Source: Oscillospiraceae bacterium
Lineage (GTDB): Bacteria > Bacillota > Clostridia > Oscillospirales > Oscillospiraceae
Assembly (NCBI GenBank): GCA_021205585.1
Contig: JAJPXI010000118.1
Span: forward strand, 1-5,706
Direction: 5' to 3'
DNA: 5,706 nucleotides
This document shows positions 1 through 5,702 of this stretch, one piece after another. The position numbers and the translations under genes were made by a program. Numbering within the stretch: position 1 is the stretch's first letter; each line of letters starts with the position of its first letter. Below the pieces are notes generated by a model. The model had not been told where the DNA came from. It was given only the letters and a program-made list of their open reading frames with translations, and searched no databases.

Positions 1-45
1 TGTCCAGGTGACGGTTTCAGCGTTGCTCTTGTGCAAAATCATTGC

Positions 46-80
46 AAGGCACCGCCGTCCGCTCTGTGCGGTGTTGCCTT
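46..80. other. Bulged stem-loop upstream of yebC
   Basis: The left arm AAGGC-ACCGC (46-55) pairs with GCGGT-GTT-GCCTT (68-80). This leaves a 3-nt bulge (73-75) and a 12-nt loop. No T-tract follows (next bases AATAGG), so it is not a standard intrinsic terminator. It could be the tail of an upstream transcript's terminator or part of the yebC leader. The role is unknown; only the pairing is seen. Confidence 0.25.
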
Positions 81-99
81 AATAGGATGAGGAAACATT

Positions 100-124
100 G
101 TTCCCCCCTGCGGGAACTCATTTT
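100..124 (+). terminator. Weak hairpin before yebC (possible terminator or leader hairpin)
   Basis: GTTCCC (100-105) pairs perfectly with GGGAAC (112-117) around a 6-nt loop, and TCATTTT follows. The stem is short and the T-run is interrupted. It could be a weak terminator for a gene to the left of the window or a leader structure for yebC. No convincing -35/-10 pair was found anywhere in 1-175, so I cannot say whether the yebC transcript starts before or after it. Confidence 0.25.
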
Positions 125-175
125 GCCCAGGCAGCATAAAGGGAACCGCTAAAACCATATGAAGGGACGAAACAT

Positions 176-907
176 ATGTCAGGACACTCTAAGTGGCATA
201 ATATCCAGAAAACAAAGGGCGCAATGGATGCCAAGCGCTCCCAGGCCTTTACCAAGGTAGCCAGGGAGATTATCGTGGCCGTGAAAACCGGCGGCAGCGG
301 CGACCCGGCCAACAACTCCCGCCTGGCCACCGTGATTGCCAAGGCCAAGGCGGTCAATATGCCCAACGACAACATCAAGCGCACCATCGAAAAGGCCCTG
401 GGGGCCGGTACGGGGGACAACTACGAGAACGTAACCTATGAGGGCTATGGCCCGTCGGGGGTGGCGGTCATCGTGGAGGCGCTGACCGACAACCGCCAGA
501 GAACCGCCCCGGAGGTGCGCCACCTTTTGGATAAATACGGGAAGGGCCTGGGGGCTGCCGGCTGCGTGGCCTGGTCTTTTGACCAGAAGGGTGTGCTGGT
601 GATGGAGCAGGAGGATTTGGACGAGGACGAGGTGATGCTGGATGCCCTGGACGCCGGGGCCGACGACTTTCAGGCCGACGGCGAGGTCTTTGAAATCACC
701 ACCGCCCCGGACGACTTCGGCGCCGTGCTGGAGGCCCTCCAGGCCAAGGGCTACACCTTCCTGTCCGCCGCCGTGGAGATGGTTCCCCAAACCTACGTCC
801 GCCTGACGGACGAGGAGGACATCAAAAACATGGAAAAGCTCATCGACCTGCTGGAGAGCAACGACGACGTCCAGCACGTCTACCACAACTGGAAGCAGGA
901 GGAGTAA
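176..907 (+). CDS. yebC: YebC/PmpR/TACO1-family regulatory protein
   Basis: This 243-residue soluble cytoplasmic protein has the usual length for the YebC family. The family signature opens it: MSGHSKWHNIQ-TKGAMDAKRSQAFTK at the N-terminus. It is followed by the conserved GDP-NN-RL---I-KAKA-NMPNDNI-RTIEKA stretch (about residues 42-75) and the YEGYGPSGVAVIVEALTDN-RT-EVRH block (about 90-116). The C-terminal part is acidic, as is typical. Members have been described as DNA-binding regulators (PmpR in Pseudomonas) and, for the mitochondrial homologue TACO1 and some bacterial members, as translation factors that act on ribosomes at difficult sequences such as proline runs. Which role applies here cannot be read from the sequence. 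The start at 176 is supported by GAAGGG (161-166) and by the universal family N-terminus. The gene appears monocistronic: a hairpin at 934-978 separates it from the lipid genes. The family assignment is secure; the molecular role is not. Confidence 0.96.
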   Translation: MSGHSKWHNIQKTKGAMDAKRSQAFTKVAREIIVAVKTGGSGDPANNSRLATVIAKAKAVNMPNDNIKRTIEKALGAGTGDNYENVTYEGYGPSGVAVIVEALTDNRQRTAPEVRHLLDKYGKGLGAAGCVAWSFDQKGVLVMEQEDLDEDEVMLDALDAGADDFQADGEVFEITTAPDDFGAVLEALQAKGYTFLSAAVEMVPQTYVRLTDEEDIKNMEKLIDLLESNDDVQHVYHNWKQEE

Positions 908-933
908 CTCCCGCCCCCTGCATGCGCAAAACC

Positions 934-978
934 GGGCAGCCCGGAGCTTCCAAAGGGGAGTTGCGGAGCTGCTCTTTT
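934..978 (+). terminator. Probable intrinsic terminator after yebC
   Basis: GGGCAGC (934-940) pairs with GCTGCTC (968-974). The stem continues as CCG/CGG (941-943 with 964-966, bulged A967), then AGCTTCC (945-951) pairs with GGGAGTT (956-962) around a 4-nt loop. TTTT (975-978) follows, then GTCATTTT. The stem is long but imperfect, with G-U wobbles. It lies 26 nt after the yebC stop and 74 nt before the next start, as expected for a terminator between two transcription units. Confidence 0.55.
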
Positions 979-1051
979 GTCATTTTGCAAGATGCATAAA
1001 AGGTTTGCCGGGAAATAGAGGAACCGCCAAAAAGGAAAGGAGAGCGTTCAA

Positions 1052-1672
1052 ATGACTGAGAGAGAAGTTGAGAAGGAAAACAAAATCGTCACCGTTCCAA
1101 ACGCCATGTCCGCGTTCCGCATTCTGCTCATCCCGGCGATTGTCTGGGCGTACTGCTGGAGGCGCTCCGCCGGGCTGACGATGGCCCTGCTGGTGCTCTC
1201 CGGCGCCACGGACATCGCCGACGGCTATATCGCCCGGCGGTTCCACATGGTCAGCAATCTGGGGAAAATCCTGGACCCGGTGGCGGACAAGCTGACACAG
1301 GGGGTGATTCTCCTGTGCCTGCTGACGCGCTTCCCGGCCATGGCCGGGCCGCTGGCGGTTCTGATTGTCAAGGAGGGCATCATGACGGTCAGCGGCCTGG
1401 TGGTCATTCGGAAAACCGGGGAGATTCACGGGGCGGTCTGGCACGGGAAGGTGACCACCTGGCTGCTGTACGGCACGGCCATCCTCCATGTCATCTGGCC
1501 CGACATCCCGAAGGCGGCGTCCCTTGTCCTGATTTTCGTATGTACCGGGTTCATTCTGCTCTCGCTGGTGCTGTACAGCGTGCGCAACTGGAGGCTGCTT
1601 CGGGCGGCGAAGACGGAGCGGGAGCCGGGGTTGCCGGAGCAGGCGGCTTCCGGGCAGGCGAGGCAACTATGA
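1052..1672 (+). CDS. CDP-alcohol phosphatidyltransferase, PgsA-like
   Basis: This 206-residue integral-membrane enzyme belongs to the CDP-alcohol phosphatidyltransferase family. It carries the full catalytic signature D-x2-DG-x2-AR-x8-G-x3-D-x3-D: D54, D57, G58, A61, R62, G71, D75 and D79. In this family these residues bind the divalent metals and the CDP moiety. A later segment with V-KEG-, RKTGE and WHGK--T (about residues 108-136) resembles the corresponding region of phosphatidylglycerophosphate synthases, so glycerol-3-phosphate is the likeliest acceptor. Cardiolipin or phosphatidylinositol-type synthesis cannot be excluded. The N-terminus is short and charged, several hydrophobic segments span roughly residues 24-185, and a polar tail follows. 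The start at 1052 has a strong AGGAGAG site (1038-1044) 7 nt upstream. The stop overlaps the next start (ATGA at 1669-1672), so it is the first gene of a lipid operon. It may be a paralogue of a housekeeping pgsA elsewhere, so no symbol is given. Confidence 0.92.
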   Translation: MTEREVEKENKIVTVPNAMSAFRILLIPAIVWAYCWRRSAGLTMALLVLSGATDIADGYIARRFHMVSNLGKILDPVADKLTQGVILLCLLTRFPAMAGPLAVLIVKEGIMTVSGLVVIRKTGEIHGAVWHGKVTTWLLYGTAILHVIWPDIPKAASLVLIFVCTGFILLSLVLYSVRNWRLLRAAKTEREPGLPEQAASGQARQL

Positions 1673-2277
1673 AAACGCTGGCTTTTATCCTGGCAGGGTA
1701 CTTATCCGGAAGCATCCTGTTCGCCCGGGTGATGGGAAAGCTGCTGAAAAAGGAAAGCATTGCGGAACAAAGCCGGGACAAAAACCCCGGCACGGCCAAC
1801 GCCTTTCTGTACGGCGGGTTCTGGTGCGGCGTTTTGACGCTGTGCGGGGACATGGCGAAGGGCTTTTTCCCCGTGTTCCTCTACATGAGGCAGGAGGGGT
1901 CCGCTGACGGAATTGGCCTGATTTTTGTCCTGGCCGCGCCGGTCATCGGGCACATCGTCCCGCTGTTTTTCTCCTTCCGGGGCGGGAAGGGCATCGCCAC
2001 CACCTTCGGCTGCCTGCTGGGGCTGCTGCCGGAGTACAGGCCGGTTGCGGTTCTGGTCCTGACTTTCCTGTTCTTCTCGGTGGTTCTGCGCGTTACGCCC
2101 CACTATTACAGGACGGCCTGGACTTATCTGCTCTCCCTGGTGCTGCTGGCCCTGTCCGGCAGCGGCATCACGGTGACGGCCGGATTCGGTGTCATCGTCC
2201 TGGCGGTCATGCTCCGCCTGGGGGCGAGCGGGGAGGAAAAGGAGAGTCTGAAGGTGAGTTTGTTATGGATGCGCTGA
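1669..2277 (+). CDS. plsY: PlsY-type glycerol-3-phosphate acyltransferase, divergent
   Basis: This is a 202-residue multispanning membrane protein of the PlsY family. Family members transfer the acyl group from acyl-phosphate to glycerol-3-phosphate, giving lysophosphatidic acid. The N-terminal GS-LFARVMGKL (14-25) matches family motif 1. The glycine-rich phosphate loop, usually GSGN-GATN, is here DKNPGTAN (37-44). D-AKG (61-65) and the strongly conserved GH--P-FF-FRGGKG-AT (94-111, with H95 and GGKG 105-108) follow. The C-terminal motif normally containing RH-NI-R and a GTE sequence is not recognisable: the protein ends in LRLGASGEEKES plus a short tail. The start at ATG 1669 overlaps the upstream stop (ATGA), which implies translational coupling; GCGAGG just upstream is only a weak ribosome site. 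The in-frame upstream extension is a shadow of the preceding gene. The changes in motifs 1 and 3 suggest an accessory paralogue whose acyl donor or acceptor may differ. Confidence 0.87.
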   Translation: MKTLAFILAGYLSGSILFARVMGKLLKKESIAEQSRDKNPGTANAFLYGGFWCGVLTLCGDMAKGFFPVFLYMRQEGSADGIGLIFVLAAPVIGHIVPLFFSFRGGKGIATTFGCLLGLLPEYRPVAVLVLTFLFFSVVLRVTPHYYRTAWTYLLSLVLLALSGSGITVTAGFGVIVLAVMLRLGASGEEKESLKVSLLWMR

Positions 2278-3404
2278 TTTTGTCCTGCGCCACGGGGGGC
2301 GGGCACAACGCCGCCGGGTATGCCGTGAAGGAGGAGCTGGAGCGGCGGGGCCACCGGGCGGAACTGCTCGATCCCTACACCCTGGCCGGGGAGCGAACCG
2401 GGGAGAAAATCGGGAACTGCTACATCCGCCTGGTGCAGACCGCGCCGTGGCTGTTCGGGATCATCTACCAATTAGGGGAGGCCTACCGCAGGCTGCCCGT
2501 CCGCTCCCCGGTCTACTGGCTCAACCGTCGGATGATCGGGCCGCTGGGGGCATACCTGGAGCAGCACCATTATGACGTTATCTTCACGCCCCATATTTTC
2601 CCCGGTGAGATTCTTGCGGGGATGAAGGCCGACGGGAGTTTTGTCCCCACGACCATCTGCATCGCCACGGACTACACCTGCATCCCCTTTACCGAGGAGA
2701 CCGACAGCGACTACTACCTTATCCCCTCCCGGCGGCTGGCTGGGGAGTTTGAGGGCCGGGGCATCCCCGCCTCCCGCATCGTACCCCTGGGCATCCCCGT
2801 GCGCGGCGCTTTCCGCCAGAAGCTGGGTAAAACGGGGGCCGTCGAGCGGCTGGGACTGGATGCCGACCGGCGCTATCTGCTGCTGGCCGGGGGAAGCATC
2901 GGCGCGGGAAAGATTCAGGCGGCGGCGGAGGAATTGCAGGGCTATCTGAAGGCCAACCCGGCGTATACCTTAATCGTCGTCTGCGGCAGTAACGCCGCGC
3001 TGTATCGAAAACTGGAAAAACGGTATCGGGGCAACCCCCAGGTCATGCTTTTGCAAAAGACGGACTGCATGGCGGAGTATATGCAGGCCAGCCAGGCCGT
3101 CATTACCAAGGCGGGGGGCCTGAGCGCCACGGAGGCGGCGGTCTCCGGCGCGCCGGTTCTTTTCCTCTCGCCCATCCCCGGCTGTGAGCGGAAAAACGCG
3201 GCGTTCTTTTCCCGGCTGGGTCTGGGGGTCAACATCGGCGGGCAGACCCGTCGGTTGGTTCCGGAGCTGGAGCGGCTGCAGGAGCCCGGCGCGGCGGCGG
3301 AGATGGCACGGCGGCAGCGGCAGGAGATTAACCCGAATGCGGCGGCGGACATCTGCGCCTTCGCAGAGGCGCTGGTTTTGGAGAGACAGGGAAAAACGAG
3401 CTGA
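2265..3404 (+). CDS. MGDG synthase/MurG-like diacylglycerol glycosyltransferase
   Basis: This 379-residue GT-B fold glycosyltransferase (GT28 type) would be peripheral at the inner face of the membrane. The N-terminal half matches the MGDG-synthase domain: LILSCATGGGHNAA near the start, with GGGHN at 11-15, and a TPH-FPGEIL block around H110. The C-terminal half is the nucleotide-sugar domain: LLLAGGSIGAG (about 206-215), KAGGLSATEA (282-291) and PIPGCERKNA (303-312). The last two match the donor-binding loops of UgtP/MGD-type enzymes. The expected reaction is transfer of glucose or galactose from a UDP-sugar to diacylglycerol, giving a glycolipid or lipoteichoic-acid anchor; the sugar cannot be told from sequence. 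The start at 2265 lies inside plsY (13-nt overlap) with AAGGTGA (2251-2257) 7 nt ahead. It is the last gene of the lipid operon. No signal peptide or clear transmembrane helix is seen. Confidence 0.9.
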   Translation: MDALILSCATGGGHNAAGYAVKEELERRGHRAELLDPYTLAGERTGEKIGNCYIRLVQTAPWLFGIIYQLGEAYRRLPVRSPVYWLNRRMIGPLGAYLEQHHYDVIFTPHIFPGEILAGMKADGSFVPTTICIATDYTCIPFTEETDSDYYLIPSRRLAGEFEGRGIPASRIVPLGIPVRGAFRQKLGKTGAVERLGLDADRRYLLLAGGSIGAGKIQAAAEELQGYLKANPAYTLIVVCGSNAALYRKLEKRYRGNPQVMLLQKTDCMAEYMQASQAVITKAGGLSATEAAVSGAPVLFLSPIPGCERKNAAFFSRLGLGVNIGGQTRRLVPELERLQEPGAAAEMARRQRQEINPNAAADICAFAEALVLERQGKTS

Positions 3405-3584
3405 CGATTGCACGGGGCCTTTTCAAAAAGCGGAGGACATATGGATAAAAAGACGAACAGAGGCTGCTGATTGCCGCCTGCGGGGCGTGCCTGCTGGCGG
3501 CGCATGAACCTGGGGCCATTTTGGAGTTTTCGGGGAACCTGTGGGAGCTGCAACAGTTTCCAAATAAATCCATAAAAACTGAGA

Positions 3585-3613
3585 GAATAGGGAAAGCAAA
3601 CCTGCGGATACTA
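3585..3613 (+). promoter_or_regulatory. Candidate forespore (sigma-G/F-type) promoter for spoVT
   Basis: GAATA (3585-3589) fits the B. subtilis sigma-G -35 consensus gHATR. GATACTA (3607-3613), 17 nt later, differs from the CATnHTA -10 element only at its first base. The overlapping GGATACTATG also comes within one base of the sigma-F -10 pattern. The spacing is right, and it lies in an AT-richer stretch about 80 nt before spoVT, which is sigma-G-controlled in B. subtilis. This is a pattern match only; no transcript data are available. Confidence 0.4.
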
Positions 3614-3676
3614 TGTGGTGGAAACGCCCATGCCGGGCCGCTGCGCTGCGGGGCCGGGCAGATGGAGAAGAAATAC

Positions 3677-3682
3677 AGGAGG
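3677..3682 (+). promoter_or_regulatory. spoVT: Ribosome binding site fixing the spoVT start
   Basis: AGGAGG (followed by AAG) lies 11 nt before ATG 3694. It supports that start over the in-frame ATG at 3613, which would add 27 residues that no SpoVT/AbrB protein carries. The 3613 ATG also sits inside the candidate promoter -10 and has no ribosome site. Confidence 0.75.
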
Positions 3683-3693
3683 AAGTTTTCACT

Positions 3694-4236
3694 ATGAAGG
3701 CCACTGGCATTGTCAGACGCATCGACGATTTGGGCCGGGTGGTAATCCCCAAGGAGATCCGCCGCACCATGCGCATCCGCGAGGGCGACCCCCTGGAGAT
3801 TTACACCGACAAAGAGGGGGGCGTCATATTTAAGAAATATTCTATTTTAGGCGGGCTGTCCGATTTTTCCGCCCAGGTATGCGAGAGCATGAACAGAACC
3901 ACCGGCGGCGTGGCCGTGGTGACCGACCGGGACACCTGCATCTCCACGGCGGGCTGCCCCAAGCGGGATCTGGCGCAGCGGCGGGTGTCCGCCCAGCTGG
4001 AGGAGCTGATGGAGGGCCGCAGGCTGTACCAGTACACGGGGGAGGGCAAGCCCCTGCCCGTGTGCGAGGACAGCGAAAAATACTCCGTGGCCGCCGCCGC
4101 CCCCATTCTCTCGGAGGGGGACGTGCTGGGCTGTGTGCTGTTCGCCTCCGGCGAAGGGGCCCCCAAGGCCAGCGAGATCGAGTTCAAGCTGGTGCAGGCC
4201 ATCGCCGGCTTTTTAGGCCGGCACATGGAGTGTTGA
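3694..4236 (+). CDS. spoVT: Stage V sporulation transcriptional regulator SpoVT
   Basis: This 180-residue cytoplasmic transcription factor has the length and two-domain layout of SpoVT. Residues 1-50 form an AbrB/SpoVT swapped-hairpin DNA-binding domain: MKATGIVRRIDDLGRVVIPKEIRRT, then RIREGDPLEIY, close to the family consensus. Residues from about 55 to 178 form a GAF-like domain (GGVAVVTDRDTCISTAG, then SVAAAAPILSEGDVLGCVLFAS) thought to sense a small ligand or tune tetramer formation. In B. subtilis SpoVT acts in the forespore, adjusting expression of sigma-G-dependent genes, including its own, and affecting coat and germination properties. The start follows AGGAGG (3677-3682). A forespore-like promoter lies at 3585-3613 and a strong terminator follows, so the gene is probably monocistronic, although read-through from the lipid operon is possible because no clear terminator precedes it. 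Codon use matches the other GC-rich genes. Confidence 0.94.
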   Translation: MKATGIVRRIDDLGRVVIPKEIRRTMRIREGDPLEIYTDKEGGVIFKKYSILGGLSDFSAQVCESMNRTTGGVAVVTDRDTCISTAGCPKRDLAQRRVSAQLEELMEGRRLYQYTGEGKPLPVCEDSEKYSVAAAAPILSEGDVLGCVLFASGEGAPKASEIEFKLVQAIAGFLGRHMEC

Positions 4237-4250
4237 CGCTGATTCTCGTG

Positions 4251-4296
4251 AAAAAGCGCCGGGGAGCCGTAGCCGTGCGGTTCCCCGGCGCTTTTT
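4251..4296. terminator. Bidirectional intrinsic terminator between spoVT and the acyltransferase
   Basis: AAAAAGCGCCGGGGA (4251-4265) pairs perfectly with TCCCCGGCGCTTTTT (4282-4296). A G-T wobble and CCG/CGG extend the stem inward to an 8-nt loop (4270-4277). The terminal A and T runs make it work in both orientations. It lies 14 nt after the spoVT stop and 15 nt beyond the acyltransferase stop on the other strand. This is the clearest non-coding element in the window. Confidence 0.93.
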
Positions 4297-4311
4297 GGTA
4301 AGGGCGGCGCA

Positions 4312-5478
4312 TTAACGCACGCGCAGCAAATACGGCTCAATCAGCAAATACACCTTTTTTACGCGCAAGTAAAGTTTATCACTTATGTTGTGAATCAGCT
4401 TCTGCAAAACGATTTTATAAACCGCGCCCGCAATGGCAGCTCCAGCGAAAATAATGAGCGCAAGCAGAAGAACCAAAGGTAAAATGTAATCATACCCAAA
4501 TGCGTTGTAAATAAAATTGATTGCCCACGGCCTTGCATAACTCCGCAGGAGCAAATTCTCGTGAATGATATATATCAGCAGCGACAGTCCTGAAACCGCG
4601 TTGACGGCTCTATTTTTAATGTTTAGATTTCTCGCCAGGTTGAACAGGCAAACCGATGCTAAAATCAAAAACGGGCTGCAATTTGTATCCCAGTAAAGCA
4701 GCTTGTTCTGAAAGAAAGAAATTCTTAACCCCAGGAAATTTGTTAAAATTACGATTCCGCAATTCCCGCCAATGCCTATCAGGGCCAAAATTGCGTTAAG
4801 CCTTTTGCTGGACACCGCGCCGTTCAGATAAAGCTTCATGTATGCAACGCAAAAATATATCGCAACCCAGCATGTGAGCGCACTTGAATAGAACAGCCCT
4901 GATATTACATAATTCGCAAGGATATATAAACCGATCAAAACAAGACAACATCTCAATAAAGAAGTTTTACTTAAACTGTAAATGATTTTGTTTAAGTACG
5001 GGTGCATAGCATAAAACAGCAGATAGCAGGTCAGGAACCAGTTGTTAGAGAATGTCGTCGGGAAAAAGGACTGTATAATTAGTTTGGTGTCGATGTTTCC
5101 ATGATAAACGATGTAGACTATAATCAATATAATAACGGAAACAGCCCATATTTCAGCCAGCATATTGATAATCTTTTTTATTTTTACCTGTTTGCTCTCA
5201 AGCAAAAACCACGCGGAACAGACAAAAAAGATCGCATTTCCCAAAACGCCGGAATATCTCATCATGCTCAAAACCAGCAGCTGTATATCAGTGGTGGCGG
5301 CGCTTAAATCAAGCACATAGTCCTGATATGCTACATAGGTGTTTTCAGAACTCAGCGTTTGTACAACATGGCTTGTGACGATCAAAAAGATAGCAAATAT
5401 TTTCAAAAGTTCGATTCCAGAATACCTCTCCGCCCGGCTTAAGCGCCCAACAGTAGCGTCTGCTTTGGTGTCCATCAT
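4312..5478 (-). CDS. Membrane acyltransferase 3 family protein (OafA/WecH-like)
   Basis: This 388-residue polytopic membrane protein belongs to the acyltransferase-3 family. Members O- or N-acylate surface sugars, peptidoglycan, antibiotics or exported lipids. The first membrane segment, RYSGIELLKIFAIFLIVTSHVVQ (about 18-40), carries the family's R-x10-H catalytic motif as K26-x10-H37, with lysine in place of arginine. About ten hydrophobic segments follow, the last ending near residue 355, then a basic C-terminal tail with KLYLRVKKVYLL. The length fits stand-alone members with no extra SGNH domain. The start at 5478 is preferred because GAGAGGG precedes it by 8 nt. An ATG at 5535 would add 19 charged residues and has no ribosome site. 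The gene is convergent with spoVT and shares its terminator. It is far richer in AT and in AAA/ATA/TTA-type codons than the other genes, which suggests horizontal transfer. The substrate is unknown; no glycan genes are visible nearby. Confidence 0.88.
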   Translation of the reverse strand: MMDTKADATVGRLSRAERYSGIELLKIFAIFLIVTSHVVQTLSSENTYVAYQDYVLDLSAATTDIQLLVLSMMRYSGVLGNAIFFVCSAWFLLESKQVKIKKIINMLAEIWAVSVIILIIVYIVYHGNIDTKLIIQSFFPTTFSNNWFLTCYLLFYAMHPYLNKIIYSLSKTSLLRCCLVLIGLYILANYVISGLFYSSALTCWVAIYFCVAYMKLYLNGAVSSKRLNAILALIGIGGNCGIVILTNFLGLRISFFQNKLLYWDTNCSPFLILASVCLFNLARNLNIKNRAVNAVSGLSLLIYIIHENLLLRSYARPWAINFIYNAFGYDYILPLVLLLALIIFAGAAIAGAVYKIVLQKLIHNISDKLYLRVKKVYLLIEPYLLRVR

Positions 5479-5486
5479 TTTGTTTA

Positions 5487-5493
5487 CCCTCTC
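5487..5493 (-). promoter_or_regulatory. Ribosome binding site deciding the acyltransferase start
   Basis: On the minus strand GAGAGGG lies 8 nt before ATG 5478 (a second ATG follows at 5475). No purine-rich site precedes the alternative ATG at 5535, where the upstream bases read TTATGTACAGATT. This favours the 388-residue form. Confidence 0.6.
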
Positions 5494-5606
5494 TTTTTTA
5501 TGGTTCAAATGAACAGTTTCAAACAGGCGGCGCATAATCTGTACATAAGGCGCTTTCTAAGAATGTGTACTTTCCTGTAACCGCCCTCTTGTCCATTCTG
5601 TTCCTA

Positions 5607-5635
5607 ATGATACCACAAAAAAGCACCCATGTCTA
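5607..5635 (-). promoter_or_regulatory. Probable housekeeping promoter of the acyltransferase gene
   Basis: On the minus strand TAGACA (5635-5630) and TATCAT (5612-5607) are separated by exactly 17 nt. TGG directly precedes the -10, giving an extended -10 (TGnTATCAT). Transcription would start near 5600, leaving about 120 nt of leader before the chosen start codon. In that leader, ATG 5596 opens a 25-codon frame ending at 5519. It would begin almost at the transcription start and I do not call it a gene. Confidence 0.5.
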
Positions 5636-5647
5636 CAATAAATCACA

Positions 5648-5702
5648 CAAAATTTAGGGAAGGACTGATTAAATCGGCAAGAGCGGATGGCGAGAAATTT
5701 TG
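5648..5702. repeat. Inverted repeat at the right edge
   Basis: CAAAATTT (5648-5655) and AAATTTTG (5695-5702) are perfect inverted copies separated by 39 nt. The interior contains a second imperfect pair, TCGGCA (5674-5679) with TGGCGA (5688-5693, one mismatch). It could be a dispersed palindromic repeat, an end of a small mobile element, or an operator region. The window stops 4 nt later, so its full extent is unknown. Confidence 0.25.

Larger units (their letters stand above)
3441..3697 (+). pseudogene. Frameshifted remnant of a small signal-peptide protein gene
   Basis: An ATG at 3441 has an excellent GGAGGA site (3432-3437) but is stopped after nine codons (MDKKTNRGC, TGA at 3468). In another frame, from about 3464, the sequence continues directly as LLIAACGACLLAA and then HEPGAILEFSGNLWELQQF. 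Adding one base near 3461-3463 would join the two into MDKKTNRR plus a hydrophobic stretch, which is a typical Sec signal peptide or lipoprotein-like leader. Codons in that second frame favour G/C at the third position up to about 3560 and then lose the bias. The open frame runs on to a TGA at 3695-3697 that overlaps the spoVT start. I infer a small exported or membrane protein gene that was broken and partly eroded. Alternatives are a real nine-residue peptide, a base-calling error, or chance. I recognise no family. Confidence 0.35.

Noticed and set aside
98..139. 13-residue TTG-started leader peptide before yebC
   Set aside because: A GGATGAGG-like site precedes it, but it overlaps the weak hairpin, lacks regulatory codons and has a rare start. 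Chance is likelier.
179..886. Open frame on the minus strand across yebC
   Set aside because: It is a shadow caused by GC-rich third positions of yebC. The product has no recognisable motif and the other strand encodes a clear family.
980..1666. Minus-strand open frame across the phosphatidyltransferase
   Set aside because: It is proline-, arginine- and glutamine-rich, typical of an antisense shadow, while the plus strand has the complete catalytic signature.
1315..1668. Long in-frame extension upstream of the plsY start
   Set aside because: It lies wholly inside the CDP-alcohol phosphatidyltransferase gene in another frame, gives a non-membrane low-complexity sequence, and PlsY proteins start at the GS-LFA region just after 1669.
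3409..3433. CCTTTT-CAAAAAG hairpin after the glycosyltransferase as a terminator
   Set aside because: The stem is almost entirely A-T, very short, and has no T-run after it.
3879..4301. Alternative plus-strand frame inside spoVT
   Set aside because: It is arginine- and glycine-rich, out of frame with a well-supported gene, and has no ribosome site.
5101..5307. 68-codon plus-strand frame inside the acyltransferase
   Set aside because: It is antisense to a conserved membrane protein, has no ribosome site, and is rich in Asn, Gln and Tyr as expected of an AT-rich shadow.
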